Source: Dipteronia dyeriana (lineage: Eukaryota > Streptophyta > Magnoliopsida > Sapindales > Sapindaceae). Taken from it: a stretch of DNA of 64,000 nucleotides. Under the pieces are notes generated by a model. The model made no database searches. It was not told where the DNA came from and worked only from the letters and a program-made list of their open reading frames with translations. The stretch spans positions 88,061,052 through 88,125,051 of the forward strand of contig CM065297.1 of assembly GCA_032871835.1 (NCBI GenBank), written 5' to 3'. Of the stretch, positions 1 to 12,139 are shown piece by piece. Each line of letters opens with the position of its first letter. The stretch's first letter is position 1. A program made the position numbers and the translations under genes.

Positions 1-3000
1 AGTGCGTACTGCACTCCAACAACTTCACCAAGCTAAACGGCAGTGCCCTGATGACCTAAGTGGTTAATGCAACCAAGGACGCGAGTATGGCTGTAAAGAG
101 CATCAAGTGGAAAAGAGGTCAGAGCACAGCTAGAGGTAGTGTCTCTGCAAGCTTCTTCCAAAAAATTGGATTTTCGATATCGACTCCTCTCAATGTTTCA
201 ATCTTCTTAGATTTCCCTATTTATGAGGGCATAGCTTAAATGTTATGGGTAATGTGCATGTTGTTGAAGCATGTGTGAGTGAGTTGATTGGGGTACACCG
301 ATGTATGTGCTTAAATGATTTGGGAAGGGTATGATGTTATCAATTGTACTTGTGTATATTGTTGTTGATCATAAGGCGTAAATCGTCTGTGTGCTTCGTG
401 AATAAAATACTATGTTTATTTTTTTATTATTTACTTTTAAGTGGTTTAAGATTGCACAATTTATTTTTCTCTTTTAAACTAAGATTTTATCCCTCAATTT
501 GTTATTATGAGCATGAATGTATGGGAAGAGCTAGGTTTGGGGGAAAAAATCTATTGTGGAATTGTTTAATTTGTTTGAATTTGTTTTTCTTTAATAAGTG
601 GTATATCAAGATTTGGTTGGGAAAATTGCATGTATTGATTAATTCTTAGTTGCCTAAACTTTCTAATGGGTTCTATGAGTGTGTAATCACTTCTCTAGGA
701 AGCGATTTTTATAGTATATGCTTAAAGCGAGGTTTCTTTATCTCCTGAGAGGAAACAAAGACAACTTGCAAGTCTTGGAGGGACAAGCAACTCAGGAGTG
801 GTCATAAAAAAAGTAAGAACCTCAACTTCATAAAGGAAAGCTACATATTAGAGGTTGAAGAGCTGATGTACCATAACAACATCTTGCCCAGACGATAAAT
901 AGAGCGCTTGTGGGAGGTAACCCATATAAGTTTGTAATTCTCGTTTTCGTTTTTATTTGCTTTGGTTGAATAATTGGTGGAGATTTTTGTGGATATTGTG
1001 TGGATGGTATCACTTATGCATGATTAAATATTTTTGGATGTATGTATTTTTTATTTTACTGATTTTTTTTATAATGAATGAGCCGAAGGCTTTTGTGTGT
1101 GTTGCATGCGAGTGTACAGACTTAATTGCCATATATATCTCAATTTGATTTCGGGATTTTTTAGTGGATGCATTACTTTTATAAGAGTCTTGATGCATAT
1201 AGTTTGATTCGATTTGGGGGGTTGTTATACCCCTTCCGTCATTTTTGGTAAATGCATGATATAGGTTTTGAGCATGAGTTTATGTGCCTTCGTGCTTAAT
1301 TGCTAATTGTGTTGTTTGTCTTATTTTATATGTTGAGCCTTGCTTGAGTCATGTTAGGTGTGCACCGCTAGGCTGCACTCTCTTGTCTTGAACATTGAGG
1401 ACAATGATATGTTTTGGTTTGAGAGTGCAGATGCCTTTGTTGAGTCGTCTTTTGTGTATTGAGTCATTTTTCGTGTCTAATTTTTAAAAATTGCTACTTT
1501 GCCACAATTTTCGAGCTTAATTTAACTTGGTGAGATACCTTGAGCATAATGTTTGTGGTGAATGTGTGTATACTTAATGTGCTTGTTCATAGCTTTTTGT
1601 CACTTTAAGGGTCTCACTTGCAGTTTATGGGTTAGTCCCATCTTTTAGTGTCTTAGTTAAGGGGACTTGATGCTCAAGCGCCTTGTTCTAATAATGGAGA
1701 TACCCTCGTGAGATAACAAACACAAGCCAAAAGCATGTTGATTTGAGGGAAAACATTTTTCAAATCTTTAAGCACTATTCAAATACCTTTCATAGTCTCA
1801 TTACATCAACAATCATCATGTGTCATAGAACATGCATTACATATGTGTACTGCTTGACTGAAACTTTTATTCCCTTGATAGATGGAATCTGTGAAGTGAT
1901 ATTAGCCAATGTGTGTTTTAGCCATTAAAAAAATAAGCCCAAATACTTCCAGTTCCTATAATGTGTGTGCTCCCAAGCTAATTTGAAGCCAAACACATAA
2001 AGACTTTTTCATTTTACACCTACATCATCCATAACCCAAGCAACTTAAACACTAAACCAACCCTCACTTAATTGATCTTGTTGAGGCTTATGATTTAATG
2101 TAAAATGTGCTCTAAATTGGTAAATGGTGTGTACCTAGACTATTAGTGATGAGTCGTGAGAATGTGCATAGTCAAAGACAAGTAAACAAAGAAAAAGAAT
2201 AAAAAAAATTCAAGAGAAAGAAAAATAAAAGAAAAGAAAATAAGCAAAAGAACAAAGAAAAAGAAAAAAGTATGCTTCAATTGCCTTGCTTAATTTGTAA
2301 ACACTACTCAAAGAGGTAACAAGAGTAGTTAGAGATTGTACTTGGAATGTAATTGTATGTCTGGACCCCATATTTTATGTGTGAAGTAGTGTTGCATGAG
2401 GAGTCAAATGCTTTAGCGTAAAATGTATTGCCTTGACTTGGTTGATTAGTGCTTTGTGCCTAAATTCTCATTCTTTCTAATCACCTATTACTATGGCTCC
2501 ATTACAACCAAATGATAATGACCTAGTTGATCCTAGGGGAAGTCTAGATTGAGAATACTAGTCGATGCATGCTCTTTCCATGTTCATGGCACTTGATTCT
2601 TTCATAAGACTCATTTACTAAAAAGAGCTTTACTTCTATATTAAATGTATACAATTAATTTGATTCCAACACATAACTTCATTTGTATACATCTTGCATG
2701 AGTGTGAACCTAGGTTCCGAGAGAAAAATAGAAGAGAGATCCAATTTGAGAACCTAGAATCGAAGCGAATTACTCTTGAGGCTTGTGAGTGAGTAGCTTC
2801 CAAAGCGAGGGCGCTTTAATTATGGGATTCGTATCGTGCGAGTTTCCCCTTGCGATGTCTTGGAGTTATTTTAGAACATTTTGCATGTGCCTATTCTTCA
2901 CTTCCACTCTATTTTTCTTATCTCTCTAATAATTGGCTTTACAATTTTTCTTTTGTTAGGAAATTTCTAGATAGAGTCATGTTTGTTTTGTCCTTTGTCT

Positions 3001-3050
3001 TTTGGTTTGTCTTTTTGTGAGGATGAGCAAAAGTTTGGTTTAGGGCTATT
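1..3050 (+). mobile_element. 3' non-coding region of an Athila/Tat-like Ty3/gypsy element
   Basis: No reading frame here looks like a protein. Several sequence blocks match what I know from the long tail between pol and the 3' LTR of Athila/Tat-type plant gypsy elements. They are an AGCGCTTGTGGGAGGTAACC block at 902-921, a block reading CATTGAGGACAATG at 1393-1406, a purine tract at 2176-2270, and a GGATGAGCAAAAGTTTGGTT block just before the LTR. The pol genes would lie to the left of the window. The exact lineage is inferred from memory of these motifs and is not certain. Confidence 0.6.
2176..2270 (+). repeat. Purine-rich tract
   Basis: About 95 bases of almost pure A and G (AAAGAAAAAG-type runs). 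Such tracts are common in the non-coding tail of Athila-like elements, so I treat it as part of the surrounding element and not as an independent feature. Confidence 0.6.
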
Positions 3051-3875
3051 TGACCGTGTCAAAATTATGCTATATTTTATCCCTAAATTCCATATCCTTT
3101 AGCTTGTTTTCGAGCATATTTTGATGTCTTATAGCTTGTTTTATAGTGATTGCAAGCATTCAATGAATTTCAAGTGTTGCAGGTAGAAACCGGGACTTCC
3201 GGGAAAAAATAAGTCAAAATTCAAGAAAATGAGCCCAAAGAATAGTGCACGGATAATAATACCCATGCACCGGTTGTAGAGTAGATTGAGAAGAGCCTGT
3301 ACACTGGTCATTGTGTGGGTCCCTTAACCGCACACTGCGTGTTCCAAGTCAGCTCAAGACAGGTTTTATAGCCATTTTAAGAAGGGCAAAGTTGTCCTTT
3401 CATGCCTTCTTCGTGCCCTAGCCTCTCAAACCTAAAAATACATCACTTTGCCACAAGACGCATCATCATTCAATTAATCCATTCCATCTACCAAACCCTA
3501 GATCTTCTACACCTAGTCAAGAGAGGGAGGATCTTCTAAAGGCATCCATGGAGGTTTTCCTCCATGGATTGCCTCTCTACAACCATCTACTACAATCACC
3601 ATCTATCCACCTAGGTAAAAAAGGAGTATTGTGAGCATTCCAATCCAAGTCATCCTGGAAACTCTAACTAGGAAGATTAGCTCGTTATGCTAAGATTGTC
3701 TTTTCATCTAGTTATTATTTGTGGAGCAAATGTTTTGGTGGTCATAAGTGCCATGTGTGTACATTTTCTTACATCTCTCCTATCTATCCTATTTTTGTTT
3801 ACCTCATTTAATCACCATTCTCATCTTTCCATATTCTCTTATTTTTTTATCCTTAAGTTCACGTTATTGCTTTCA

Positions 3876-3917
<42 letters not shown>

Positions 3918-4065
3918 TGCTTACACTTCACACACACCACTCTTACCCTTGCATGTTCTTACTTACGTTGCTTTCAATAATCAGTAAAATTTGAGATGAT
4001 CTACGGTTGAAACCTCTCTGTGGATGATACCCTCGCTTACTAAGTTTTCAAAACTTTAGAGCACA
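3051..4065 (+). mobile_element. 3' LTR (LTR A) of the Athila/Tat-like element
   Basis: The LTR appears to begin at TGACCGTGTC, directly after a degenerate polypurine stretch at 3031-3050. It runs to the block CTCTGTGGATGATACCCTCG at about 4017-4036, which resembles the usual end of plant gypsy LTRs of this type. The right boundary is uncertain by some tens of bases. Around 3245-3350 there is a GC-richer patch with short repeats built on GCACCGG and CCGCACAC. Positions 4066-4297 show nothing I recognise. Confidence 0.5.
3879..3914. repeat. (AC)n microsatellite
   Basis: An uninterrupted run of 18 AC units inside LTR A. It produces artificial Thr-His reading frames that are not genes. Confidence 0.95.
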
Positions 4066-4297
4066 TTGCGTAGGAACAACTTTAAAAATATCTTTTGAAT
4101 TCACAATTTCTTAACGATAGAAAAAGAGTGTTCATAGATCTATCCAAAAAATAAATATAAATTAACCATATAAATTTACAATTTTATAAATCTACCCCAA
4201 CCCATCTACTCCATCTTCACCTTCGTTGCTAATGTTGATGGTGTTACGGAAATGACTAAAATAGTTAGCTCTTTTCGAGAGGGGGTTTGTCGCCTCT

Positions 4298-4655
4298 TGA
4301 TCGTACAATTTATATACCTATTTTAGATCCCCATTTCCTATCTTTTACACTCGTTTCTTGGCACTTTTGTGTATTTAGTGATTTAAATAAGAGTTTTCAG
4401 ATGAATTTGGGAATCTAAGGGCGTTGGTGTAATTTTGGATAAATTAAGGGCAAAAAAGTAAAAATTGAGCCAAAATTGATGTTTTGGTGATTTTTACGGA
4501 AATCAAAGACTGAAAAGTAATTATCTAGCTAATATCAAACCATGAAAGACAAGTAATTTTCGCTACTTCAAAATGCTAGTTCATCTCACAACACCTCCCT
4601 AGTAAGTTTTGTGAGTAGCAAATTGCAACATCAAGTCACAATTTTTGGCCGTTTC
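4298..4655 (+). mobile_element. Left part of a second gypsy-type LTR, split by the SIRE element
   Basis: The stretch starts TGATCGTACAATTTATATAC and has the same layout as the gypsy-type LTR at 10815 (TGATCGG, then AATCCCCATT and CTTGTTTCTT-like blocks). It is a different family from that one. The SIRE element interrupts it after GTTTC (4651-4655). The LTR resumes at 32345, nearly 28 kb to the right. It probably is a solo or truncated LTR, because no gypsy coding region is attached. Confidence 0.5.
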
Positions 4656-6113
4656 TATATGTTCCTCATAATTTGACTGGCTCACTTCGTTGACAAACCA
4701 CTTTAGAGATTTTCTTGTAAGGGTAGTTTAGGCCTCCTTGTTCGTGATCAAGTTTTGATGGCATCGTCAAACTTAAGAGCACTCCAAAGGTATATCACTT
4801 TGCTTAAAATCTTTGAAGAGACAAGTTGCACACACACACTCTCTATTCTCATGCATGTTTATTTATCTGGCATTATGTCATTGCTTACATGTGTACATCC
4901 TTTTCTTGTATCTTTCTTGCTTTTTTGGTGTGTCATTTTGTCTTGCTTGTATTCCCTAAAAAATCCCTTCAAAATCTATTTGGTATTCATGTTCCGCATC
5001 TTCCGCTCGAGGTTGCCATGGAGTCTCTCATGGAGAACTCTCTAGTGGTTTCCATGGGACATGTCTCCGTTTGAGCCTCCCGCGTAAAACACTCTAGTGG
5101 TTTCCATGGGACATGTCTTCGTAGGAGCATCCCACTGGATTAACTGCATAAAGCCTTCCAAGCCTTTCCGCAGGACATGTCTCCGCGAGAGCATCCTGCG
5201 GAGCCTTCCGTGAAAGACATAGTTTGGGGGAAATGTTGTCTTTTCATTGAGAGACGTTTCTCTCTTCTCTATATATCATCTTCTTCATCATTTGAGACCT
5301 AGAGCTATGAAAAAAAAACCCACTGAGAAAGAAATTAACTTCTAGTGAGAGAGAGCTCCAAGAACCTAACTTTACTTAACCAAGCTTCCATCCCATGAGC
5401 ATCTAACATCATTCTTGCATCTTCCAAGCATGCCCTAGAATTTTATATCTCTTTCATATGCCATGTTTACCTAGGAATAGCATTTAGTGTTCATTAAATG
5501 CATGTCTTTGTGTTTAATTGCATTTATAACATACTTCGATCGTTGATTGTTGGTTGAGACCTTGTGTTTATGATTTATGACCTTTTCGTCCTTCTACCTA
5601 AATCTGTTTGCTCTTGCATTTAGATAATTGATATATAGGATTTGCATTCATTTCCATTTTTAAAATCCTTAGATAAGCTTAAATGTGTTGACCTACCATT
5701 TTTGCATCTATAATATTTCCATATATTCACATAGGTTGCATGTTCTCTTCATTGATTGTTAAGCCTTATGGCTAAGAGGATTAGTGCCCAAGTTTGTTGA
5801 TCTAGAATCACTATAAAGGTGGTGATGGGTTAGTGACCGGTATGGTGTGACGAGATGTCAGCCTAGGTTGTAATCATTATTACAATAGTGGATTTAAGGA
5901 TTAGAGTGACTAAGTGGTTAGCATGTGGTTTTTCCCTTGTTAAGGATTTCCACGTAAAAATCGTGTGTTTGTATTTTCGCATTTTTGCTTGTTTTATATG
6001 TTTGTTATTGGGATAATTGTGTAATGTTGACTAATCATGAAAAATTGGTAATTAACTTGATTAAAACCTATTCACCCCTCTCTTAGTTAGGATACATTTT
6101 AGGGCTATTTTCA
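4656..6113 (+). repeat. 5' LTR of the SIRE element
   Basis: It starts TATATGTTCCTCATAATTTG, where the 3' LTR has TGTAAGTTCCTCATAATTTG at 25600, so the terminal TG has decayed to TA. It ends GGCTATTTTCA at 6113, directly before the primer-binding site. A possible TATA box (CTATATATCA) lies near 5268-5277. Homology to the 3' LTR is continuous across the gypsy insertion site. Confidence 0.85.
5035..5215 (+). repeat. GC-rich short-repeat module in the SIRE LTR U3
   Basis: A block reading AGTGGTTTCCATGGGACATG occurs at about 5045 and again about 53 bp later. Degenerate versions (GCAGGACATGTCTCCGCG) follow. It lies upstream of the candidate TATA box and is clearly GC-richer than the rest of the LTR. 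The 3' LTR keeps a shorter, degenerate version near 31300-31425. Its role is unknown. Confidence 0.7.
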
Positions 6114-6115
6114 AT

Positions 6116-6133
6116 TGGTGTTAGTGCCGGTGC
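6116..6133 (+). other. Primer-binding site of the SIRE element
   Basis: TGGTGTTAGTGCCGGTGC lies two bases after the LTR end. It is a degenerate match to the initiator-methionine tRNA complement TGGTATCAGAGC used by most plant copia elements. Confidence 0.75.
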
Positions 6134-6257
6134 CTAGACATACTTATGTGATCCGTGTTTTGTGTTTCTCTTGCATTTTGCAATTTGGTTGTTTGATCTA
6201 TGCATTTTGTTTGTTGCATTGCATTTGCACTCATCTCATTCATAAACCCAAAACACT

Positions 6258-8277
6258 ATGAGCGGAAACGTTGGAGTAACTGAGGGAGCTTTGAGCATAA
6301 GACCTCCCTTACTCATTTGAGTTAACACTGCCTCTAGGTAGGGTAAGATGGAGTCCTACCTTTGCCAAATAGATGATCGTGTGTGGATGGCAATTGGAGA
6401 TGGCTACACTCCACCAATAATGACCACCTAAGAAGGAGATGAAGTTCCTAAGCCTAAGTCTCAATGATGTTCACAAGAATTTAAAGCATCCAAGTGAGAA
6501 AACATGGCCATGCTTGGCATCCTTTGTGATATGGACGATGATCAATACAAGTTGATACAAACCACTAGGAATGCAAATGAGGCATGGAAGATTCTCCAGA
6601 AAACTCATGAAGGAACTGAAGTAATCAAGTACTTCAACGACTTTAAGGTGAAGTTGATGGACATTGTCAATCAAAGCCATCAACTAGGTGACCCTTATTC
6701 TAATAGATGGATCAAGCAGAAGATTATGAGATCACTTCTAGAAAGGTTTGAATCCAAGGTGACGGCTCTCGTGGAGAATAGTGACTACAAGAATATGAAG
6801 CCAAGTGAAGTCATTGGAAGGCTTTTAGCTTATGAATCTAGGTGGGCTTCTATGCCTACACCTCCAAAGAAGCATTAAAGTATTGCCTTGAAGACCTCCA
6901 AAGTAGAGAAGAAGGAGGATGATTCAGATGAAGAGATGACCCTCATGATAAAAAGGTTTAAGAAGTTCATGAAGCTTGAAAAGAAAAGTTTTGGGTTTAA
7001 GGGAAAAGAAATTAAAAATAAGAAGACTTCTTTCAAGAAGGTGGAGAAATCACAAGAGAATGACTCCAAGAAGGGCATTCAATGTTATGAATGTAGTAGG
7101 TTTGGTCATATTGCTCTTTATTGTGCAAATTTGAAGAAGAAAAAGAAAGGAAAGGCCATGACAGCTATTTGAAATGATAGTGAAGTCCCCGAAGAGGAAA
7201 AAAAGTCTTCAGATGATAAAGATTGCTAACTTATTTGCCTTCTCATCATCTTATAATGGCAAATAAGTAATTAGTAACAAAGAAGAAGCAAGAGACAAGC
7301 AAGCAGAAGTATGTGACTCAAGTAACAATAGTACTTCATCTATGTCCAAGCTTGATTTTGATAAAGAGATGGACTATGAAGACTTTATGAAGTTCTTTGA
7401 GAGTTATAGATTGAAGAAGAAGAAAAAGATTCAAAAGTTGAAAATGGAGAATCTTGAATTGACTTCCAAGGTGACTCATCTAAGTGAGAAAATGAAGAAT
7501 GGAAGAGAATTGGAAGAAAGTTTGAAATTGGAACTAGTATTGGTCAAGAAGAGTGAAGAAAGCTTAAAGAAGAAACTTAGAGAAGCTAAAGAATTGATTG
7601 CCAAGTTAACTTTCGGAACCGAGAAGCTAGATAAGATGCTCTCAAGTGGGAAGAGCCCTAGTGATAAAAGGGGCTTAGGATATGTGGAAGACATGGAAAC
7701 CACATCCTTAAAGAATACTACTTTTTTCTTGAGTGAAAATTTAACAAAAATCCAAAACCCACAACAATTAGTAAAAAGGGTTGAAGTTGGAAAATCTTCA
7801 AAACAAGGTTAAGTCAAGGCTCCAACAAAAGCTCAAGCCAAAACTCAACCATAACAAGCTAGAGTACATCAAACAAGACCCGAACTTATAAGGACTCCTC
7901 AAAATAAACAAAGGACCCTCTACACTCAATCAAGAAGGGATGCAATCTTGGCTCAACCATAAAGAAGAGAAGTGGCTCAACATCAAAGGACAAATCAAAG
8001 GAGAAGAAAGCCTCACATGTTTGCACAAGGCTATGGTATGAATTCTTACTTTACTCATATTTGTCATTATTGTGGTATTGAAGGCCACGTAAGGCCAAAT
8101 TGTTTTAAGTATATTAATTTGTGTAGAATAGAAAGCGTTATTGAGAAAATTATGCTTAGAAGAGCCAAAAAACATGCACCTAGGAAACTTAGAGCCAATA
8201 AACCCAAGGCTCCTGGGAATGAAAATGTTAGTACTAGGTGGACTAGAAAAGATGACTAATTTTGCTACATGGCTCAA
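6258..8277 (+). pseudogene. gag: SIRE gag, decayed
   Basis: Structural polyprotein that packages the retrotransposon RNA. The start is probably the ATG at 6258 (MSGNVGVTEG). Early stops break the first part, which still shows a MESYL...VWMAIGDGYTPP stretch typical of SIRE Gag. A UBN2-type Gag domain follows at 6504-6878 (ANEAWKILQKTHEGT). Next is a zinc knuckle CYECSRFGHIALYC near 7084-7125, a lysine- and glutamate-rich coiled coil (7342-7700), and a second knuckle CHYCGIEGHVRPNC near 8062-8103. Long coiled-coil Gag with two knuckles fits the SIRE lineage. Several stops and frameshifts make it non-functional. Confidence 0.8.
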
Positions 8278-8289
8278 GTAGCCTTGAAG

Positions 8290-10809
8290 GCCATACCCTT
8301 TAACTTTTAGTATCTTGATAGTGGGTGTTCTAGGTACATGATAAGAACAAGAGTTTCTTTGAGACTCTTATGAAAAAAGATGGTGAATTTGTCACCTTTG
8401 GTGATAGTTTACAAAAAAATATCCATTCCCGGTTTGCCCTTCTTGCCCAATGCTCTTTATGTATATGGCTTGCAAGCCAATCTTATTAGTATATCATATT
8501 TAAGTGATGAAAGACTTTCGCTTTTGTTTGGAAAAATTGATTGCTCTATTCTAAGGGAAGATGGACAAGTCTTATTGAAAGGCAAGAGATCAAGTGACAA
8601 TTGTTATTGTCTTGAATCCAATGATATCTCTTGTAACTTGTCCAATTATGAGTAAGTTGAATTGTATCATCAACGCCTCGGTCACATGAACTATAGAGAC
8701 TTAAAAGTCCATGATAGGTTGAATGATGTGAGAGGCTTTCCTATTAGGAAGAAGATTGATGGAGTTTATGGATCTTGACAACTAGGGAAACAAACTAAGA
8801 GCATGTATAAGAAAGATAAATTTCTCACCACTAAGGAGCCATTAGAACCCTTATATATGGACCTTATAGGTCTCATGCAAATTGAGAGTCTCAGTGGTAA
8901 GAGATATATTGCTGTATGTATTGACGATTTTTCTAAATTTATATGGACATACTTTCTTAGTGAAAAATTTAAAGCTTTTGAAAAATTTAAAATGCTTTAC
9001 ATTAAGATTCTAAATGAGAAGAGCTCTCACATTAAAAGGGAATGATCATGGTAAGGAATTTGAAAATGCTTGTTTTCAAAATTATTGTAATAACTTTGGC
9101 ATTTCTCGTGAATTTTTGGCTCCTCGAACTCTTCAACAAATGGGGTTATAGAGAGGAAGAATAGGGTTCTCCAAGAGATAGACCGAGTGTTGTTAATTAG
9201 AACAATGTGCCTATGAATCTTTGGCCGGAGGCTATTAATACTGCTTGCTACATAGGAAAATAGAGTTTTTCTAAGGCCCGATACTAGGCAAACCTTTTGT
9301 GAGTTGTGGAAGGGTAGAAATCCAAATGTTAGCTACTTCCACTCCTTTGGAAGCAAATGCTACATTCTCAATGACCAAGATCAACTTGGCAAGTTTGATG
9401 CCAAGAGTGATGAGGGAATTTTCATTGGCTATGCCCATAATATTGCTTGTAAAGTGTTTAACTTGAAGACTAGAAGTGTTATGGAATCATATAATATTGT
9501 CATAAATGATTATAGGCTTAAGTTTAGTAACCATGATGAAGAGGTTGATGTGTCTCATGAGTTACCTTTGAAGGAGTGTGGTGATATTTCAAGTGATGTG
9601 AAGTCAAATCATAGTGGAGAGGATTATAAACCTCTTGATAGAGATCCATCTTTGGACTCTAATGAACCCACTCCTTGGGTTAGAAGACTCCATGATAAGA
9701 GTGATATCATTGGAGATGTCAATGAGGGTGTTAAGACTATGGGACAAATGGCTAGCTATACTTGTTACACCTCTCAAATTAAACCCAAAAGGGTTGATGA
9801 AGCCTTGAATGTTGAATTTTGGGTTCCTGCCATGCAACAAGAGCTAAACCAATTTGAAAGAAATGAGGCTTGGACTATAGTACCTAGACCTAAGAACTCT
9901 AATGTCATAGGCACCAAATGGGTGTTTAGGAAGAAATCAGATGAGGATGGCAACACTGCACGCAATGAGGCTAGACTTGTAGCACAAGGATACTCTCAAA
10001 TATAGGGTATTGACTTTGAGGATACTTATGCTTCTGTTGCCCACCTTGAGTCTGTTAGGATTCTCTTATCCATTTATTGTGTGTAAAAGTTTAAATTACA
10101 CCAAATGGATGTCAAGAATGCCTTTCTCAATGGCTTATTGCATGAGAAAGTATTTGTTGAACAACCCAAGGGTTTTATGGATCCACACCACCCTAACCAT
10201 GTTTATCGCCTTTAAAAGACTTTATATGGGTTGAAACAAGCACCAAGGACTTGGTATAAAGGCCTTACCCTTTAACGTATTGACAATGGCTACTCTAGAG
10301 GTAGTGTTGACAAGACATTATTCATCAAGTGCAACAAGGATGAGCTTTCCATAACTCAAATATATGTTGACGACATTGTTTTTGGTTCCACCAACAAGTC
10401 AAAAGTTCAACAATTTGTTGATTTCATGCATCATGAATTTGAGATGAGTATGGTGGGGGAATTGAATTACTTCCTAGGTTTGTAAATCTAGCAATTGAAT
10501 GATGGGATTTTCATAACCAAAGCTAAGAATGCTAAAAACCTAGTGAAGAAGTTTGGCCTTGAGAATACCAAACATTGTGACACACCCATGAGCACCACAT
10601 TAAAACTTAGAATTGATGCTAGTGGGAAGTGTATGGATCGAAGATTATCATGTCATGATTGGTAGCTTGCTTTACTTGACTGCAATTAGGCTCGATATAG
10701 CTTTTAGTGTGGGTGTTTATGCTAGGTACCAAGCAGATCCCAATTAGTCTCATCTCTTTGCTGTGAAGAGAATCATTCAATATGTGAATGGAAAATCCAA
10801 CTATGGGAT
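8290..10809 (+). pseudogene. pol: SIRE pol, part 1: protease, integrase, RT, first part of RNase H
   Basis: The domain order is copia-type. The aspartic protease motif LDSGCSRYM is near 8312-8338. The GAG-pre-integrase box YHQRLGHMNYRDL is near 8664. An integrase core fragment, CIDDFSKFIWTYF, is near 8920. The integrase C-terminus FIGYAHNIACKVFNL is near 9421. RT begins at VPAMQQELNQFERNEAW (9820s), with ARLVAQGYSQ and the catalytic YVDD at 10363-10374. The RNase H/C-terminal block starts GSLLYLTAIRLDIAFSVG near 10655. Roughly ten stops and several frameshifts are present. The frame is cut within GIW at 10809-10814 by the gypsy LTR and resumes at 23894. Confidence 0.85.
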
Positions 10810-10814
10810 ATGGT

Positions 10815-12139
10815 TGATCGGTCGTTATTTGTTTATGTTTTTTTAATCCCCATTCCTCCATTCAATTACTTGTTTCTTTAGCCTTTTAGGTATTTAATTT
10901 GTGTGTTCGAGCATTTTTCAGAATATTGGTTCTAAATGTTGTGTATGGAGATTTTTAGGCAAAATTGGGCAATTCTATCAAGTGCCGCTACACAAGTCGC
11001 TGCCCAAGCATAGCCTCCATCGCCGTTTGTCGAGCGGAGAAGCCCAAGTGTGCTATCTTTGATTTCCTTGGTGTATGCCGTGGTCCAGTACTTGTCTCCA
11101 CAACGGTCTGTACCGTATAAATGTCCTGAGAGCACATTGCTTTATGTGCCGCAGCCTGTGCAATTTGCCTGTACCGTGGTATAAGGAGCGGTAGTGCATG
11201 TTCCTTGTTTTCTAAGGAATTTTGAAACCCTATGTTGGAGAGAACCTATATATACATCTTATATTATACTATTTAGGGGACACATATTGAAGCCTACGGT
11301 AATTCTTCCATACTTTTAAACCCAATACAATTCTCTCAACCATCTCGCACATCCGAAGATTCGAAGACGAAGAAGATTTCAATTGAAGACCTGACAACAA
11401 TGGGTTTTATCTTTTTTTTTCCTTTCTTTTTTCATGATGTGTAACTAATTCCGTAACTAGGGAATCAATGTGAGCCTGTTATGAATGCTTATGTTTAAGC
11501 TAATAATATTATTTCATCAATTCAATTATTGATTCGTTCATTGTTCTTAACTGCATAATCCTCATCAGTTTTAATATTTATTCACACCATAGACAAAGGG
11601 TGAATAATTATTTGGCATAATTTTAGGGTTAAGACTATATGAGAATTAGGGTTAAAGTATAGACGAAACCTAACCTTGATTAATGCTCTTTTGAATGAAG
11701 GAATTTTATCTTTAGCATAGACCAAGCAAAGTATAGAATTTGGTTCTTATTTCTTACGCTTAAAGGGTTTCTGTTCATTGTTTACACCATAGACTAAGGG
11801 TGAAGAGTGGTTGGGAATACTTGACTCATCCCGCGATCATACGGTAATAGTCACATTAAAGACGAAGAACGAACCCTAGAATTGATTGAATCTTGTTTAC
11901 AAATTAATCCATGCATTGATTGTTAATGATTGGGGATCATTGATGATCTAGTTTTTTCTCTCTTGATCACAAACCAATATTCTCAACTGCTTTCTTTAGT
12001 TTAATTTAATTTAGTTTTAGTTTTAATTCAATCTTCAAACAATCTTCTGGTTACTTTCAATTTAGCTTTAATTAGAATTATATTTAATCGGTAAATCTCT
12101 AGTCCTCGTGAGAATGATCCGTACTTGCCGCTGTACGAT
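10815..12139 (+). mobile_element. Gypsy-type LTR inserted in SIRE RNase H (left copy, lacking its last bases)
   Basis: It starts TGATCGGTCGTTATTTG and is preceded by the target-site repeat ATGGT (10810-10814). The matching repeat ATGAT lies at 23889-23893, and the host codons rejoin in frame across them (GIW|YSFD). A TATA-like stretch is at 11247-11254. A GC-rich patch with GCCGC, CCGTGG and ACGGTCTGTACCG motifs lies at 10983-11190, upstream of it. The LTR is cut by the minus-strand copia at CTGTACGAT (12139). Its last 220 bases are repeated, with about 12% difference by eye, at 23606-23828. Confidence 0.75.

Noticed and set aside
3687..3987. Overlapping frames of about 80-100 residues with Thr-His repeats
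   Set aside because: They arise from the (AC)n microsatellite in a gypsy LTR; no protein features.
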